A stretch of DNA of 64,000 bases from CAWEFA01 sp963851385 (GTDB lineage Bacteria > Bacteroidota > Bacteroidia > Bacteroidales > DTGW01). Shown piece by piece: positions 1 through 8,744 of the stretch. Location: NCBI GenBank assembly GCA_963851385.1, contig CAWKPE010000031.1:62001-126000 (forward strand), in the 5' to 3' direction. Under the pieces are notes generated by a model, which saw only the letters and a list, made by a program, of their open reading frames with translations, made no database searches and was not told where the DNA came from. Both the position numbers and the translations under genes were made by a program. Numbering within the stretch: position 1 is the first letter of the stretch; the number at the start of each line of letters is the position of its first letter.

Positions 1-486
1 ATTAGCAATAGCATTCCATATTTGCAAAGCCGGGTCACTTACGATTGGAATATCATTTCCCCATGATATACCATCTGTAAGTTTTTCTGGTCTGCCTTCT
101 ACATGCCTGAATTCATACATACCTGTTCTTATACCACCTGGCGTGGAAGAATTACTTGTAGTAGTATCCATGGAAATATCCACTTCAACGCAATCCATTG
201 CCCATGTAGGAAATGTTGAAGAAGTATCTCCCATAGTCGAATCTTTAATATCAAACACAAAGTACAAGTTGTCAGCATCAAATTCCATCTGGAATCTGGC
301 AGTGCAACCTCTTGTTGAACCTACTATACTATCTAAATCTAGCCACATACTACCCCAGTCAGAGTAATCTCCGTCAATTACAGGAGGTGTCATTGTTTGA
401 GGACAAGTATATGGACCTGGCATAACAGCATTAACCATTCTAAATATTGATGTTAATGCTAATAAAGTAAGAAGAACTTTTTTCAT
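1..486 (-). CDS. secreted CBM9-like carbohydrate-binding protein (3' end beyond left edge)
   Basis: Reading leftward from the ATG at 486-484, an uninterrupted frame of 162 codons runs to base 1, so the C-terminus is missing. The N-terminus (MKKVLLTLLALTSIF...) is a Sec-type signal peptide. From about residue 35 the protein has the hallmark of family 9 carbohydrate-binding modules: a PPVIDGDYSDW opening, then FDADNLYFVFDIKDS and a Cys-Val-Glu-Val-Asp-Ile strand, the usual order in DOMON/CBM9 sandwich domains. Such domains bind sugar chains on secreted glycosidases, or haem in cytochromes. What follows it here is unknown, so the full function cannot be named. A TATCTTTG -7 element lies at 543-550. 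The family call is from pattern only. Confidence 0.72.
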   Translation of the reverse strand, partial: MKKVLLTLLALTSIFRMVNAVMPGPYTCPQTMTPPVIDGDYSDWGSMWLDLDSIVGSTRGCTARFQMEFDADNLYFVFDIKDSTMGDTSSTFPTWAMDCVEVDISMDTTTSNSSTPGGIRTGMYEFRHVEGRPEKLTDGISWGNDIPIVSDPALQIWNAIAN

Positions 487-542
487 ACTTGATAAGTTTT
501 TATTCAATAATTAAGGTCTGCTGATTAAGTCTGTTGATAATT

Positions 543-550
543 CAAAGATA
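543..550 (-). promoter_or_regulatory. -7 element upstream of the CBM9-like gene
   Basis: TATCTTTG on the minus strand matches the Bacteroidota -7 consensus TAnnTTTG and lies 57 bases upstream of the ATG. No TTTG was found at the right distance for a -33 box, so this is a half-match only. Confidence 0.4.
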
Positions 551-710
551 CGAAATATTGTGGTTGTTTAAAAGGGTAGTACCAAAGAAACTGTCATGTA
601 TTGCAAAGTTGAATGGTAAATATCATTAAGGCTAAATCAATGTAGGAAACAATAACTATTTTCCTTAATAGATTATCGTGACTTTTATAGGAAATTTTGG
701 ATATAGCAGT

Positions 711-1268
711 TTATTTACATAGATGATCTACCAGAATTTTTGCCCCAATAAAAATAAGCATCAACCCTCCGATTATTTCCATTTTTTTACCAAAACGCGA
801 ACCCAAGTTTTTACCAAATAGCATTCCAAGCATTGACGCTGTATAGGTTACAGCACCTATAATAAATGAAGCCAAAAATAATTTTACATTTAGAAAAGCA
901 AGAGTTATTCCAATTGCAAATGCATCAATTGTTGTAGCAATTGATAAAAATAATATAACTTTCAAATCCTGGGGTTTGAAATTTTTCTCTTCATCTTTTT
1001 TAAAGCTGTCATAAATCATTTTTATACCGACTAATGAAAGCAAACCAAATGCGATCCAATGATCTACCTGGGCAATATATTTTTTAATACTTAAACCCAG
1101 CATCCATCCTATAATTGGCATAACTGCCTGAAAAATTGCAAAAATTACTGCAATCCTGGAAGCACGCAGAAACTTTATATTTTTTTCAATTAGGCCACAA
1201 CTTATTGAAACAGCAAAAGTGTCAAATGAAAGTCCAATGGCTAAAAGAAATAATGCATAAATCTCCAT
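711..1268 (-). CDS. mntP: manganese efflux pump MntP
   Basis: 185 residues, the normal MntP length, with six hydrophobic segments arranged as two three-helix halves and a charged loop around residues 88-103. Each half carries the family Asp in its first helix: D16 in SFDTFAVSISCG and D115 in TTIDAFAIG. These correspond to the acidic residues needed for Mn(II) export in the family. It acts in the inner membrane to expel excess manganese. A weak -7 match (CAAAATTA on the plus strand, 1287-1294) lies just upstream. No yybP-ykoY (manganese) riboswitch is recognisable in the short leader. It stands alone, with about 77 bases to the next gene upstream. Confidence 0.93.
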   Translation of the reverse strand: MEIYALFLLAIGLSFDTFAVSISCGLIEKNIKFLRASRIAVIFAIFQAVMPIIGWMLGLSIKKYIAQVDHWIAFGLLSLVGIKMIYDSFKKDEEKNFKPQDLKVILFLSIATTIDAFAIGITLAFLNVKLFLASFIIGAVTYTASMLGMLFGKNLGSRFGKKMEIIGGLMLIFIGAKILVDHLCK

Positions 1269-1345
1269 TACATAATTTTAAGTTGTCAAAATTAAAGAAT
1301 TGCTTTGAAATAATTAAGAAGTTTTAAAGATGAACCATATTAAAG

Positions 1346-2482
1346 CTAAACTAACTCCATAGCAAGGTTTAGCCAAACATAAATATCGGAAGGTCTATTA
1401 TCAGTTTTAAGGCTGCATCGCTTTTCACCCAGGCGCACAATAACTATATTCTTATCGGGTAAAATAAATATATATTGTCCTAAAATTCCCCGCGCATAAA
1501 TTACTTTTTGACCTCTGAATGTCATCAACCACCAGTGATAGCCATAATAATCCAGCTGTTTTTTACCTGTTTCATCTTTAAGCCATGATGCAGGTGAAGT
1601 TGTCTCTTTAATGTATTTTGAGGATACAAGTTGCTTTCCTCTCCAATTTCCTTTATTAAGAATTAATTGACCTATTCTTGCAAAGTCCCGGGCATCTGAA
1701 TTGAAACAACAATAAGCCTTTTCATCACCATTATTTTTATCAAGAGACCAGAGTGCACTGTTACATGCGCCGATGGGAATCCAAATTTTTTCAGATGCAT
1801 AATCGCTGACTTTTTTTCCTGTTGCTTTTTCAAGAACAAATGCCAGCAACTGAGTATTCCCACTTAAGTACTTGAATTGAACTCCTGACTTTTCAACAAC
1901 TCTAAGATTATTTATAAGCGATTTAAGATTATTTCCATAGTACGATTTGGTAGTTATTGAAAACGGGTTACTATAACTTTCATCCCAATTCAGGCCACTG
2001 CTCATTGTCAGCACTTGTCTAATTGTGAGTTTATCGTTTGTTCCATTTTTGTATTCAGGTATAAAATCAGCGACAGGTTGATCAAGATTTTTTATGTAGC
2101 CTTCATCAATAGCACAGCCAATAAGAAGAGAAATAATACTTTTGGTCATTGAAAAAGCATTGGAATAAGAATTCTGATTATAACCTTCATAATAGGATTC
2201 ATGAATTATAGCAGTATCTTTAATAACAAGAAAGGCAACAGTTCTAAGGTTTATCAATATCTTCTGGTATTTTTCAGGAATAGGATTTTTATTGTAGTTT
2301 TTACCAATAGCCCAAGGCTGACATTCACCGGATTTTACAGTTCTATTGAAAAATATTTTATAATCATCTATATCGGCTTTTTGATAAATTAATGCCTTTA
2401 ATAAATACTTATTAGATGGTAATGCTAAAAAAAATATTAATAAAGAAATTATTACCAAAAGAAATATATATCTTTTTTTCAT
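1346..2482 (-). CDS. serine hydrolase of the class C beta-lactamase family, membrane-anchored
   Basis: 378 residues beginning with an uncleaved-looking signal or anchor helix (residues 4-22). The SxxK catalytic tetrad is S111-M-T-K114 (FSMTKSIISLLIG), the Tyr element lies near Y205 (YLSGNTQ), and a C-terminal GYHWWL segment stands in place of the KTG strand. This is the PF00144 fold, whose members are DD-peptidases, esterases or 6-aminohexanoate hydrolases more often than true beta-lactamases, so the substrate is unknown. The gene begins 32 bases after the stop of the OmpA-type lipoprotein gene on the same strand, so the two are probably co-transcribed, which fits a cell-envelope role. Confidence 0.85.
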   Translation of the reverse strand: MKKRYIFLLVIISLLIFFLALPSNKYLLKALIYQKADIDDYKIFFNRTVKSGECQPWAIGKNYNKNPIPEKYQKILINLRTVAFLVIKDTAIIHESYYEGYNQNSYSNAFSMTKSIISLLIGCAIDEGYIKNLDQPVADFIPEYKNGTNDKLTIRQVLTMSSGLNWDESYSNPFSITTKSYYGNNLKSLINNLRVVEKSGVQFKYLSGNTQLLAFVLEKATGKKVSDYASEKIWIPIGACNSALWSLDKNNGDEKAYCCFNSDARDFARIGQLILNKGNWRGKQLVSSKYIKETTSPASWLKDETGKKQLDYYGYHWWLMTFRGQKVIYARGILGQYIFILPDKNIVIVRLGEKRCSLKTDNRPSDIYVWLNLAMELV

Positions 2483-2514
2483 ATAACAGCTTTTAATATA
2501 CTATTTACAATAAT

Positions 2515-3528
2515 TTAATTGTTTTCCAGAATTTTAAAAAGTTCATCAAGTTTAGGTGTGAGAATAATTTCAGTGCGACGATTTTTAGCCTTGTTTCCAG
2601 CACTGTTATTTGAAGCAACAGGAGAAAATTCGCCTCTGCCTGAAGCTGTAAGCCTTTTAGGATCAATATTGGAATTGTCAAGAATTATACGAATAATTGA
2701 TGTAGCTCTCTGAACGCTTAAATCCCAGTTGTCTTTGAAATCACTGCCTGGTTTAATTGGAACATTATCGGTATGCCCTTCAATTGTAATATTTATATCC
2801 GGGTTCTGTTCTAAAACTTGAGCTAATTTTTTTAAAGCTTCAACTCCTTTAGGATCAACTTTAGTACTGCCGGATTTGAATAATAGTTTTTCTTCAAGTG
2901 AAACATAAACTTTTCCATTTTGAATTTTAACTGATAGATCTTCTTTTCCAAAACCAAGTAAGGCATTTGAAACTATTGATCTCAGCATTTTAACAATTGA
3001 ATCTTTTTTAAAGAGAATTTTTTCTAATTCACTTAATCGGGTATCACGTTTTTCCAGCTCTAATTTCAGGTTGTCAAGTTTATTTTTTTTATCATCTAAT
3101 GCTGATTCATTCTTTTTAAGATTTTCTTCTTGTTTCTTCAAGTCTTCTTGTGTTGTCTGAAGTTGCTTCATTAATTTTGCTGTTTCACGGGCATTACCTT
3201 TTAAAATAGACTCCTGTATGTCCTGTAATTCTGTATATTGCTTATTAATTTTGTCAAAGTCATTATGAGCTTTATCAAGTTCATTTGTTTTCGCCAGACT
3301 ATCCTTTATAAGAGTATTAATTTGATTTTCGTCCTTCGAAATTTGTTGTTTCATTTCAGTGTTTTCAACTGTCAACTGCTCTTGCTTTTGTTTTGTAACA
3401 TCTAACTCATTGCTGCAGTTTTTATATTTTGTTTCAACTTCCTGAAATTTTTGTGCAGGAACACATGAAACTAAAATAGACAGCAATAAATATTTGAAAA
3501 TTAAGTTTAAGATAAAATCTTTTTTCAT
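2515..3528 (-). CDS. OmpA-family peptidoglycan-binding lipoprotein with long coiled coil
   Basis: 337 residues in three parts. (1) A lipoprotein signal ending in the lipobox Leu-Val-Ser-Cys, with Cys22 as the predicted lipidated residue. (2) A Lys/Glu/Gln-rich coiled coil over residues 30-175. (3) An OmpA domain over about 205-325, with ITIEGHTDNVPI and the RATSIIRIIL...NRRTEI segments that bind diaminopimelate in peptidoglycan. It probably tethers outer membrane to cell wall. The length and order match the OmpA/MotB lipoproteins common in Bacteroidota. It is the first gene of a likely two-gene unit with the serine hydrolase downstream. Confidence 0.9.
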   Translation of the reverse strand: MKKDFILNLIFKYLLLSILVSCVPAQKFQEVETKYKNCSNELDVTKQKQEQLTVENTEMKQQISKDENQINTLIKDSLAKTNELDKAHNDFDKINKQYTELQDIQESILKGNARETAKLMKQLQTTQEDLKKQEENLKKNESALDDKKNKLDNLKLELEKRDTRLSELEKILFKKDSIVKMLRSIVSNALLGFGKEDLSVKIQNGKVYVSLEEKLLFKSGSTKVDPKGVEALKKLAQVLEQNPDINITIEGHTDNVPIKPGSDFKDNWDLSVQRATSIIRIILDNSNIDPKRLTASGRGEFSPVASNNSAGNKAKNRRTEIILTPKLDELFKILENN

Positions 3529-3603
3529 TTTAACTTGTTTTGGAATTAAAATGTAAAATAAAGCGATTATTTGTAAATTGACTTATTCTCAGCTATAAAA
3601 TTC

Positions 3604-3636
3604 TTGAGGTTAATGAAGGAATATTAATATCTTTGT
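3604..3636 (+). promoter_or_regulatory. predicted dxs promoter (TTG-N22-TATCTTTG)
   Basis: The -7 element TATCTTTG at 3629-3636 fits TAnnTTTG, with TTG at 3604-3606 spaced 22 bases upstream as the -33 box. The predicted start of transcription is only about 15 bases before the dxs ATG, giving a very short leader. Confidence 0.55.
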
Positions 3637-3657
3637 GAAATTTTTGTTAGATAGAGG

Positions 3658-5610
3658 ATGCCTGAATATCAATCTAATAGTCAAGATGGACGTCGGTTAC
3701 TGGATGACATTACATTTCCATTCGATTTGAGAAAACTGAGCGTAAAAGATCTGGATCAGGTTAGTGCTGAATTACGCCAGTTAATTATTGATGAAGTTTG
3801 TAATAATCCGGGACATCTTGGTGCAAGCTTGGGAGTTGTTGAGCTTACCGTTGCTTTACATTATGTTTATAATACTCCCTATGATCAACTCGTTTGGGAT
3901 GTAGGACATCAGGCATACGGTCATAAAATTCTTACTGGTCGAAAAGATATTTTTCACAGCAATAGAAAACTTGGTGGAATTAGTGGTTTTCCAAGAATGA
4001 GTGAAAGTATTTACGACTCTTTCGGAGCAGGACATGCTTCGACCTCTATTTCAGCGGCATTAGGCATGGCAGCTGCGTCTGAACTTCAGGGAGAAAGTGA
4101 AAGAAACATAGTTGCAATTATAGGTGATGGAAGCCTGACTGGAGGTTTAGCTTTTGAAGGGTTGAACAATGCTGGCAATCTTAAGAATAACCTTTTGGTT
4201 ATACTTAACGATAATAATATGGCCATTGACCCTAACGTAGGTGCAATTAGTGATTATCTTCTCCATATTACTACTTCAAGAACTTATAATAAAATTAAAG
4301 CTCGAATTTGGAATATGTTGGGAAGGATGAAAAGGGTTGGTCCGAAAACTCAGCGACTGGCGCAAATTCTTGAAAATGGCATTAAAACAATTTTAATGCG
4401 TCAAAGTAATTTATTTGAATCGCTCCATTTTCGTTATTTCGGTCCTATTGATGGTCATAATATACAACAACTGGTTCGCATATTAAGAGATTTAAAAGAT
4501 ATTCCGGGTCCAAAGCTTTTACATGTTTTAACCATAAAAGGCAAAGGATATAAATTTGCAGAAGAAAACCAAACTGTTTGGCATGCCCCGGGTTATTTTA
4601 ATAAAGATACTGGAGAAATCATAAAATCAAAAACAGAAAATCCTCAGCCACCAAAGTACCAGGATGTGTTTGGTATTACGCTCCTTGAACTCGCAAAAAT
4701 GAATGATAAGATAATAGGTGTTACTCCTGCTATGCCTACAGGTTGTTCAATGAATATTATGATGAACGAATTACCTAAGCGAACATTTGATGTTGGAATA
4801 GCTGAACAGCATGCAGTTACTTTTTCTGCAGGTATGGCCACAAGAGGAATGGTTCCATTTTGTAATATCTATTCTTCATTCATGCAAAGGGCATATGATC
4901 AATTGATAACTGAAATAGCTTTGCAGAATCTTCATGTTGTACTTTGCCTGGATAGGGGCGGAATAGTGGGAGAGGATGGCCCTACACATCATGGAGTATT
5001 TGATTTGGCCTATCTCCGGTGTATACCAAACTTCACCATTGCAGCCCCGATGAATGAAGAAGAACTTCGAAACCTAATGTATACAGCTCAATTACGCAAT
5101 TTCGGAGCGTTTGCGATACGTTATCCCCGTGGATATGGGGTTATACCTGATTGGCAAAAACCTTTCAAAGAATTACCGGTTGGAAAAGGACGCATTATTT
5201 CCGAAGGTACTGATGTTGCTATATTGTCTGTTGGACATCCGGGTAACTTTGTACAGGAAGCTATTAAATCCATTTCGAAAGAATATTGTCTTCCAGCTCA
5301 TTTTGATTTACGTTTTGTTAAACCACTTGATGAAGAATTATTGCATAACATATTTATGCGGTTCAAAAAGATAATTACTATTGAAGATGGAACAATTGTT
5401 GGTGGCTTCGGTTCGGCGATTTTGGAATTTATGGCTGATAACGGATATAATGCCGAAATCATAAGATTAGGTGTCCCTGACAAATTCATAGAACATGGTA
5501 CCCTTCAGGAATTATATCATGAATGCGGGTATGATACTGAAAGTATATCTCAGACTATCAGAAAGCATGCTAGTAAGCGAACTCCTGAAAAAGTTACTTC
5601 TAAAATATAG
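3658..5610 (+). CDS. dxs: 1-deoxy-D-xylulose-5-phosphate synthase
   Basis: 650 residues. Condenses pyruvate with glyceraldehyde 3-phosphate, using thiamine diphosphate, to make DXP, the entry step of the MEP isoprenoid pathway. Visible family marks are the GHQAYGHKILTGR block (near residue 80), the ThDP/Mg motif GDGSLTGG followed by a later NDN (about 155-185), and the catalytic Glu of the pyrimidine domain in VGIAEQHAVTF (near 380). These are followed by the transketolase C-terminal domain. Length is typical. The ATG at 3658 is favoured because the -7 element lies at 3629-3636 and no other ATG lies between. It converges on the sdh operon, separated from it by a perfect hairpin. Confidence 0.96.
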   Translation: MPEYQSNSQDGRRLLDDITFPFDLRKLSVKDLDQVSAELRQLIIDEVCNNPGHLGASLGVVELTVALHYVYNTPYDQLVWDVGHQAYGHKILTGRKDIFHSNRKLGGISGFPRMSESIYDSFGAGHASTSISAALGMAAASELQGESERNIVAIIGDGSLTGGLAFEGLNNAGNLKNNLLVILNDNNMAIDPNVGAISDYLLHITTSRTYNKIKARIWNMLGRMKRVGPKTQRLAQILENGIKTILMRQSNLFESLHFRYFGPIDGHNIQQLVRILRDLKDIPGPKLLHVLTIKGKGYKFAEENQTVWHAPGYFNKDTGEIIKSKTENPQPPKYQDVFGITLLELAKMNDKIIGVTPAMPTGCSMNIMMNELPKRTFDVGIAEQHAVTFSAGMATRGMVPFCNIYSSFMQRAYDQLITEIALQNLHVVLCLDRGGIVGEDGPTHHGVFDLAYLRCIPNFTIAAPMNEEELRNLMYTAQLRNFGAFAIRYPRGYGVIPDWQKPFKELPVGKGRIISEGTDVAILSVGHPGNFVQEAIKSISKEYCLPAHFDLRFVKPLDEELLHNIFMRFKKIITIEDGTIVGGFGSAILEFMADNGYNAEIIRLGVPDKFIEHGTLQELYHECGYDTESISQTIRKHASKRTPEKVTSKI

Positions 5611-5615
5611 AAATG

Positions 5616-5642
5616 GATTCCATCGCTTCAAGCGATGGAATC
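5616..5642. terminator. perfect 13-bp inverted repeat between convergent dxs and sdhB
   Basis: GATTCCATCGCTT and its exact complement are separated by a single base, six bases after the dxs stop and three bases after the sdhB stop. There is no strong T-run on either side, so it is best read as a shared bidirectional hairpin that stops or protects both transcripts. Confidence 0.6.
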
Positions 5643-5645
5643 TGT

Positions 5646-6386
5646 CTAAGTCAGCTTCGCCACAATATACTCCCTGTTCATCCTGGCAATATTCGACAGT
5701 TTAATTTCTTTTGGACATTCTGCTTCGCAGGCACCGGTATTGGTGCAACTTCCAAAGCCCAACTCATCCATTTTAGCGACCATCGCTTGCACTCTTTCTT
5801 TAGATTCAATCTGACCCTGAGGCAATAGAGACAAATGTGAAACTTTTGCCGATACAAAAAGCATGGCAGACGCATTTTTACATGCGGCAACGCATGCACC
5901 ACATCCTATACATTGTGCCGCATCCATAGACAATTCAACTTTTTCTCTGTTTATTGGAATGCTGTTGGCGTCAGGAACTCCGCCGGTTTTTACTGATATG
6001 TAACCGCCTGCCTGTATAATTTTATCAAAAGCTGAACGATCTACAACTAAATCTTTAATCACAGGAAAAGCTCTTGCACGCCAAGGTTCAATTATAATTG
6101 TTTCTTCATCCTTAAATTTTCGCATGTGCAATTGACAGGTAGTAATGCCACTGTCATTTCCATGCGGACGTCCATTAATATATAAACTGCACATGCCGCA
6201 AATCCCCTCACGACAATCGTGATCGAAACAAATTGGTATTTCAAGCTTATCAACCAATGTCTCGTTCAATTGGTCAAGCATTTCAAGGAAAGAGCAATCC
6301 GGTGAAATATTTTGTATTTTATATTTCACAAACTTTCCTTTTGTTTTAGCGCTTTCCTGCCGCCAGATTGTTAGTGTAAAATTCAT
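5646..6386 (-). CDS. sdhB: succinate dehydrogenase / fumarate reductase iron-sulfur subunit
   Basis: 246 residues. The [2Fe-2S] ligands are C58, C63, C66 and C84 (CREGICGMC...). The [4Fe-4S] ligands are C159, C162, C165 (CIGCGACVAAC) plus C224. The [3Fe-4S] ligands are C169, C214 and C220. It passes electrons between the flavoprotein SdhA and the membrane cytochrome b SdhC. It is the last gene of sdhC-sdhA-sdhB. Its separation from sdhA by 419 bases is abnormal for this operon and is due to the inserted four-helix-bundle gene. The direction of the complex (succinate oxidation or fumarate reduction) cannot be decided from sequence, so frdB is an equal name. Confidence 0.94.
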   Translation of the reverse strand: MNFTLTIWRQESAKTKGKFVKYKIQNISPDCSFLEMLDQLNETLVDKLEIPICFDHDCREGICGMCSLYINGRPHGNDSGITTCQLHMRKFKDEETIIIEPWRARAFPVIKDLVVDRSAFDKIIQAGGYISVKTGGVPDANSIPINREKVELSMDAAQCIGCGACVAACKNASAMLFVSAKVSHLSLLPQGQIESKERVQAMVAKMDELGFGSCTNTGACEAECPKEIKLSNIARMNREYIVAKLT

Positions 6387-6429
6387 ATTTTAGATTTATT
6401 ATTTTCTATTTTTTATTGATGATTTTGTA
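6387..6429. repeat. left heptad array bracketing the sdh S23-like gene
   Basis: Six degenerate 7-base units in register from 6388: TTTTAGA, TTTATTA, TTTTCTA, TTTTTTA, TTGATGA, TTTTGTA (consensus TTTTnTA on the plus strand). The array starts just outside the sdhB start codon and contains the stop codon of the S23-like gene. Its complement-orientation partner is at 6771-6805. Confidence 0.6.
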
Positions 6430-6766
6430 AGGTTTTCCGTGAAGCAACAAATATTGCTGTTAACTCATTTGCCTCTTTTAAGAGAGGATTAATTGATTCG
6501 GTCTTCATTAATTGTTCATCTATAATAAATTCTAACCAAAAGGATGTCTCATCAACTTCTTCTATAACTATACTTAATTTGGCAATAAAACTTTTAGCTG
6601 ATTGAGATACACAAGCTGCCCTGTAATTTGCTGCTACTGAAGTTGAGCTTCTAATAAGTTGTTTTTCTATATGTTTCCCTATTGGAGTTGAAGGTAAACT
6701 GCATGCCAATTTTACACATCTATGAGCAAATTGTTTGGTTCTAAGTTTTAATTCATTTTCATTCAT
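6413..6766 (-). CDS. four-helix-bundle (23S rRNA intervening-sequence / S23-like) protein inserted in the sdh operon
   Basis: 117 residues, all-helical in appearance. It matches the S23-like family pattern by the block RSSTSVAANYRAACVSQS (about residues 41-58) followed by a FIAKLSIVIEEVDETSFWLEFI helix. The family was first seen in ORFs inside 23S rRNA intervening sequences and also includes the Avd accessory protein of diversity-generating retroelements. Members form homopentameric helical barrels and their cellular role is unsettled. The gene sits alone between sdhA and sdhB on the same strand, with 7-base repeats on both sides in opposite orientation. No reverse transcriptase or rRNA gene is present in the window. 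Confidence 0.85.
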   Translation of the reverse strand: MNENELKLRTKQFAHRCVKLACSLPSTPIGKHIEKQLIRSSTSVAANYRAACVSQSAKSFIAKLSIVIEEVDETSFWLEFIIDEQLMKTESINPLLKEANELTAIFVASRKTLQNHQ

Positions 6767-6770
6767 TGCT

Positions 6771-6805
6771 ATAACAATAATAAATCAAAAATAAAAAATC
6801 GAAAA
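6771..6805. repeat. right heptad array bracketing the sdh S23-like gene
   Basis: Five 7-base units in register: ATAACAA, TAATAAA, TCAAAAA, TAAAAAA, TCGAAAA. The consensus TnAAAAA is the reverse complement of the left array's T-rich unit. The array fills the space between the S23-like start codon and the sdhA stop. Confidence 0.6.
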
Positions 6806-8743
6806 TTATTTATAGTTTCTAGCCTTCATCTCAATATTCTCATAAACCAGTTGCTCCTTGTTCAAAACAGGCTCCTTTTCTTTGCCTTTATATTCCCATG
6901 CTGCAACATATTTAAAATTATCGTCATCGCGAAGAGCTTCGCCATCCTCAGTTTGATATTCTTCACGAAAATGACCGCCGCAACTTTCTTTACGGTGCAA
7001 TGCATCAATTGCAATTAATTCCCCAAGATCAATAAAATCTGCAACGCGCATTGCTTTTTCGAGTTCAGGATTAAGCTCAGATCCGGAACCGGGAATGCGC
7101 AAACCTTTCCAGAATTCAGTTTTTAAATTTTTGATATGATCAATAGCTTTGGTAAGACTTTCTTTTGTTCGTCCCATACCAACATCTTCCCACATAATAT
7201 GGCCCAAACGCTTATGAAAGCTGTCTGCACTATGCCGACCTTTGATATTAAGTAAATTGTCGATACGATTCTTGACTTCATGTTCAGCAGAAATGAATTC
7301 CGGAATATCTAAACTCATTCTTGGTGTATGTATTTCTGAAGACAAATAATTCTGAATTGTATAGGGAAGTACAAAATAGCCATCTGCCAGGCCTTGCATG
7401 AGAGCTGAAGCTCCAAGCCGGTTTGCACCATGATCGCTGAAGTTTGCCTCACCAACTGCAAATAATCCCTGAATCGTTGTCATCAATTCATAATCTACCC
7501 ATAAACCACCCATTGTATAGTGGATGGCCGGATAAATCATCATTGGATATTCATAAGGATTTTCATCAACTATTTTTTCGTACATTTGGAAAAGGTTGCC
7601 ATATCGTTCTTCGATTACTTTCTTTCCTAGGCGTTGAAGCGCATCTGAAAAATCCAGATAAACCGCGTAGTCAGTACCAACTCCATAGCCGGCATCACAT
7701 CTTTCTTTTGCAGCACGGGAAGCGACATCACGGGGTACAAGATTTCCAAATGCCGGATACCGGCGTTCCAAATAATAATCACGATCTTCTTCTTTTACCT
7801 GTGTCGATTTCATTTCTCCTTTCCGCAGTTTTTCTGAAATAGCTTTATCTTTTGGAACCCAGATTCTTCCATCATTGCGTAAGCTTTCACTCATTAATGT
7901 CAGTTTGCTTTGATAATCCCCATGCACGGGTATACATGTAGGGTGTATCTGTGCATAGCAAGGATTTGCAAATAATGCTCCTCTGCGCCAGGCTTGCATA
8001 ATGGCACTGCAGTTAGAACCCATTGCATTAGTTGATAAGAAATAAACATTGCCATAGCCTCCAGTAGCCATTACCAGAGCGTGTCCAAAGTGACTTTTGA
8101 TTTCACCGTTTACCAGGTTACGTGTAACAATTCCCCTTGCTTTTCCATCTATTACAACTATATCAAGCATTTCTGTACGTGGATAAATTTTAACGCTTCC
8201 TAAATGAACCTGGCGGCTCAATGCTCCGTACGCACCAAGAAGCAATTGCTGACCGGTCTGGCCTCTTGCATAAAAAGTTCGTGAAACCTGTGCCCCTCCA
8301 AACGAACGGTTTTCCAGTAATCCGCCATATTCACGTGCAAACGGTACACCTTGTGCAACACATTGATCTATTATTTGGTTGCTAACTTCCGCAAGACGAT
8401 ACACATTAGCTTCACGCGAGCGGTAATCTCCACCTTTAATAGTATCATAAAAAAGTCTGTAAATGCTATCTCCATCATTTGGATAATTTTTTGCCGCATT
8501 AATACCACCTTGTGCCGCGATGCTGTGTGCCCTGCGGGGACTATCCTGATAACAAAATGCTTTTACATTAAATCCAAGTTCACCAAGACTTGCAGCTGCT
8601 GAAGCACCTGCTAAACCGGTACCCACTACAATTATGTCCAGTTTCAGCTTGTTCGCAGGATTTACAAGGTTTTGTGACGCTTTATAATTGGCCCACTTAT
8701 TTTCCAGAGAACCATGAGGTATTTTTGAGTTTAGCTGAACCAT
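6806..8743 (-). CDS. sdhA: succinate dehydrogenase / fumarate reductase flavoprotein subunit
   Basis: 645 residues, the size of the b558-type SdhA/FrdA of Bacteroidota. The N-terminal FAD fold is VVGTGLAGASAAASLGELG (about 36-54), followed by RRAHSIAAQGGINAAKNY, which carries the histidine expected to hold the flavin covalently. Later come IHPTCIPVHG, the capping-domain residues and a C-terminal SCGGHFREEYQT segment. It catalyses succinate/fumarate interconversion on the cytoplasmic face, in complex with SdhB and SdhC. Upstream are 43 bases with a heptad array and then sdhC. Downstream is the S23-like insertion. Confidence 0.95.
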   Translation of the reverse strand: MVQLNSKIPHGSLENKWANYKASQNLVNPANKLKLDIIVVGTGLAGASAAASLGELGFNVKAFCYQDSPRRAHSIAAQGGINAAKNYPNDGDSIYRLFYDTIKGGDYRSREANVYRLAEVSNQIIDQCVAQGVPFAREYGGLLENRSFGGAQVSRTFYARGQTGQQLLLGAYGALSRQVHLGSVKIYPRTEMLDIVVIDGKARGIVTRNLVNGEIKSHFGHALVMATGGYGNVYFLSTNAMGSNCSAIMQAWRRGALFANPCYAQIHPTCIPVHGDYQSKLTLMSESLRNDGRIWVPKDKAISEKLRKGEMKSTQVKEEDRDYYLERRYPAFGNLVPRDVASRAAKERCDAGYGVGTDYAVYLDFSDALQRLGKKVIEERYGNLFQMYEKIVDENPYEYPMMIYPAIHYTMGGLWVDYELMTTIQGLFAVGEANFSDHGANRLGASALMQGLADGYFVLPYTIQNYLSSEIHTPRMSLDIPEFISAEHEVKNRIDNLLNIKGRHSADSFHKRLGHIMWEDVGMGRTKESLTKAIDHIKNLKTEFWKGLRIPGSGSELNPELEKAMRVADFIDLGELIAIDALHRKESCGGHFREEYQTEDGEALRDDDNFKYVAAWEYKGKEKEPVLNKEQLVYENIEMKARNYK

Positions 8744-8744
8744 A

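Noticed and set aside
1346..2482. Antibiotic resistance beta-lactamase
   Set aside because: The SxxK fold is shared by many DD-peptidases and esterases. There is no KTG box and the protein is membrane-anchored and next to an OmpA-type gene. Resistance cannot be claimed.
6413..6766. S23-like (Avd-related) gene considered as part of a diversity-generating retroelement
   Set aside because: No reverse transcriptase, template repeat or variable C-type lectin gene in the window, and the same is true at 43910-44278.
7444..7842. Long antisense frames inside sdhA, gcvP, glnA, glnN, the LtaS-like genes and DUF6600
   Set aside because: They lie fully inside strongly conserved genes on the other strand, have no family resemblance and no promoter or ribosome-binding context.
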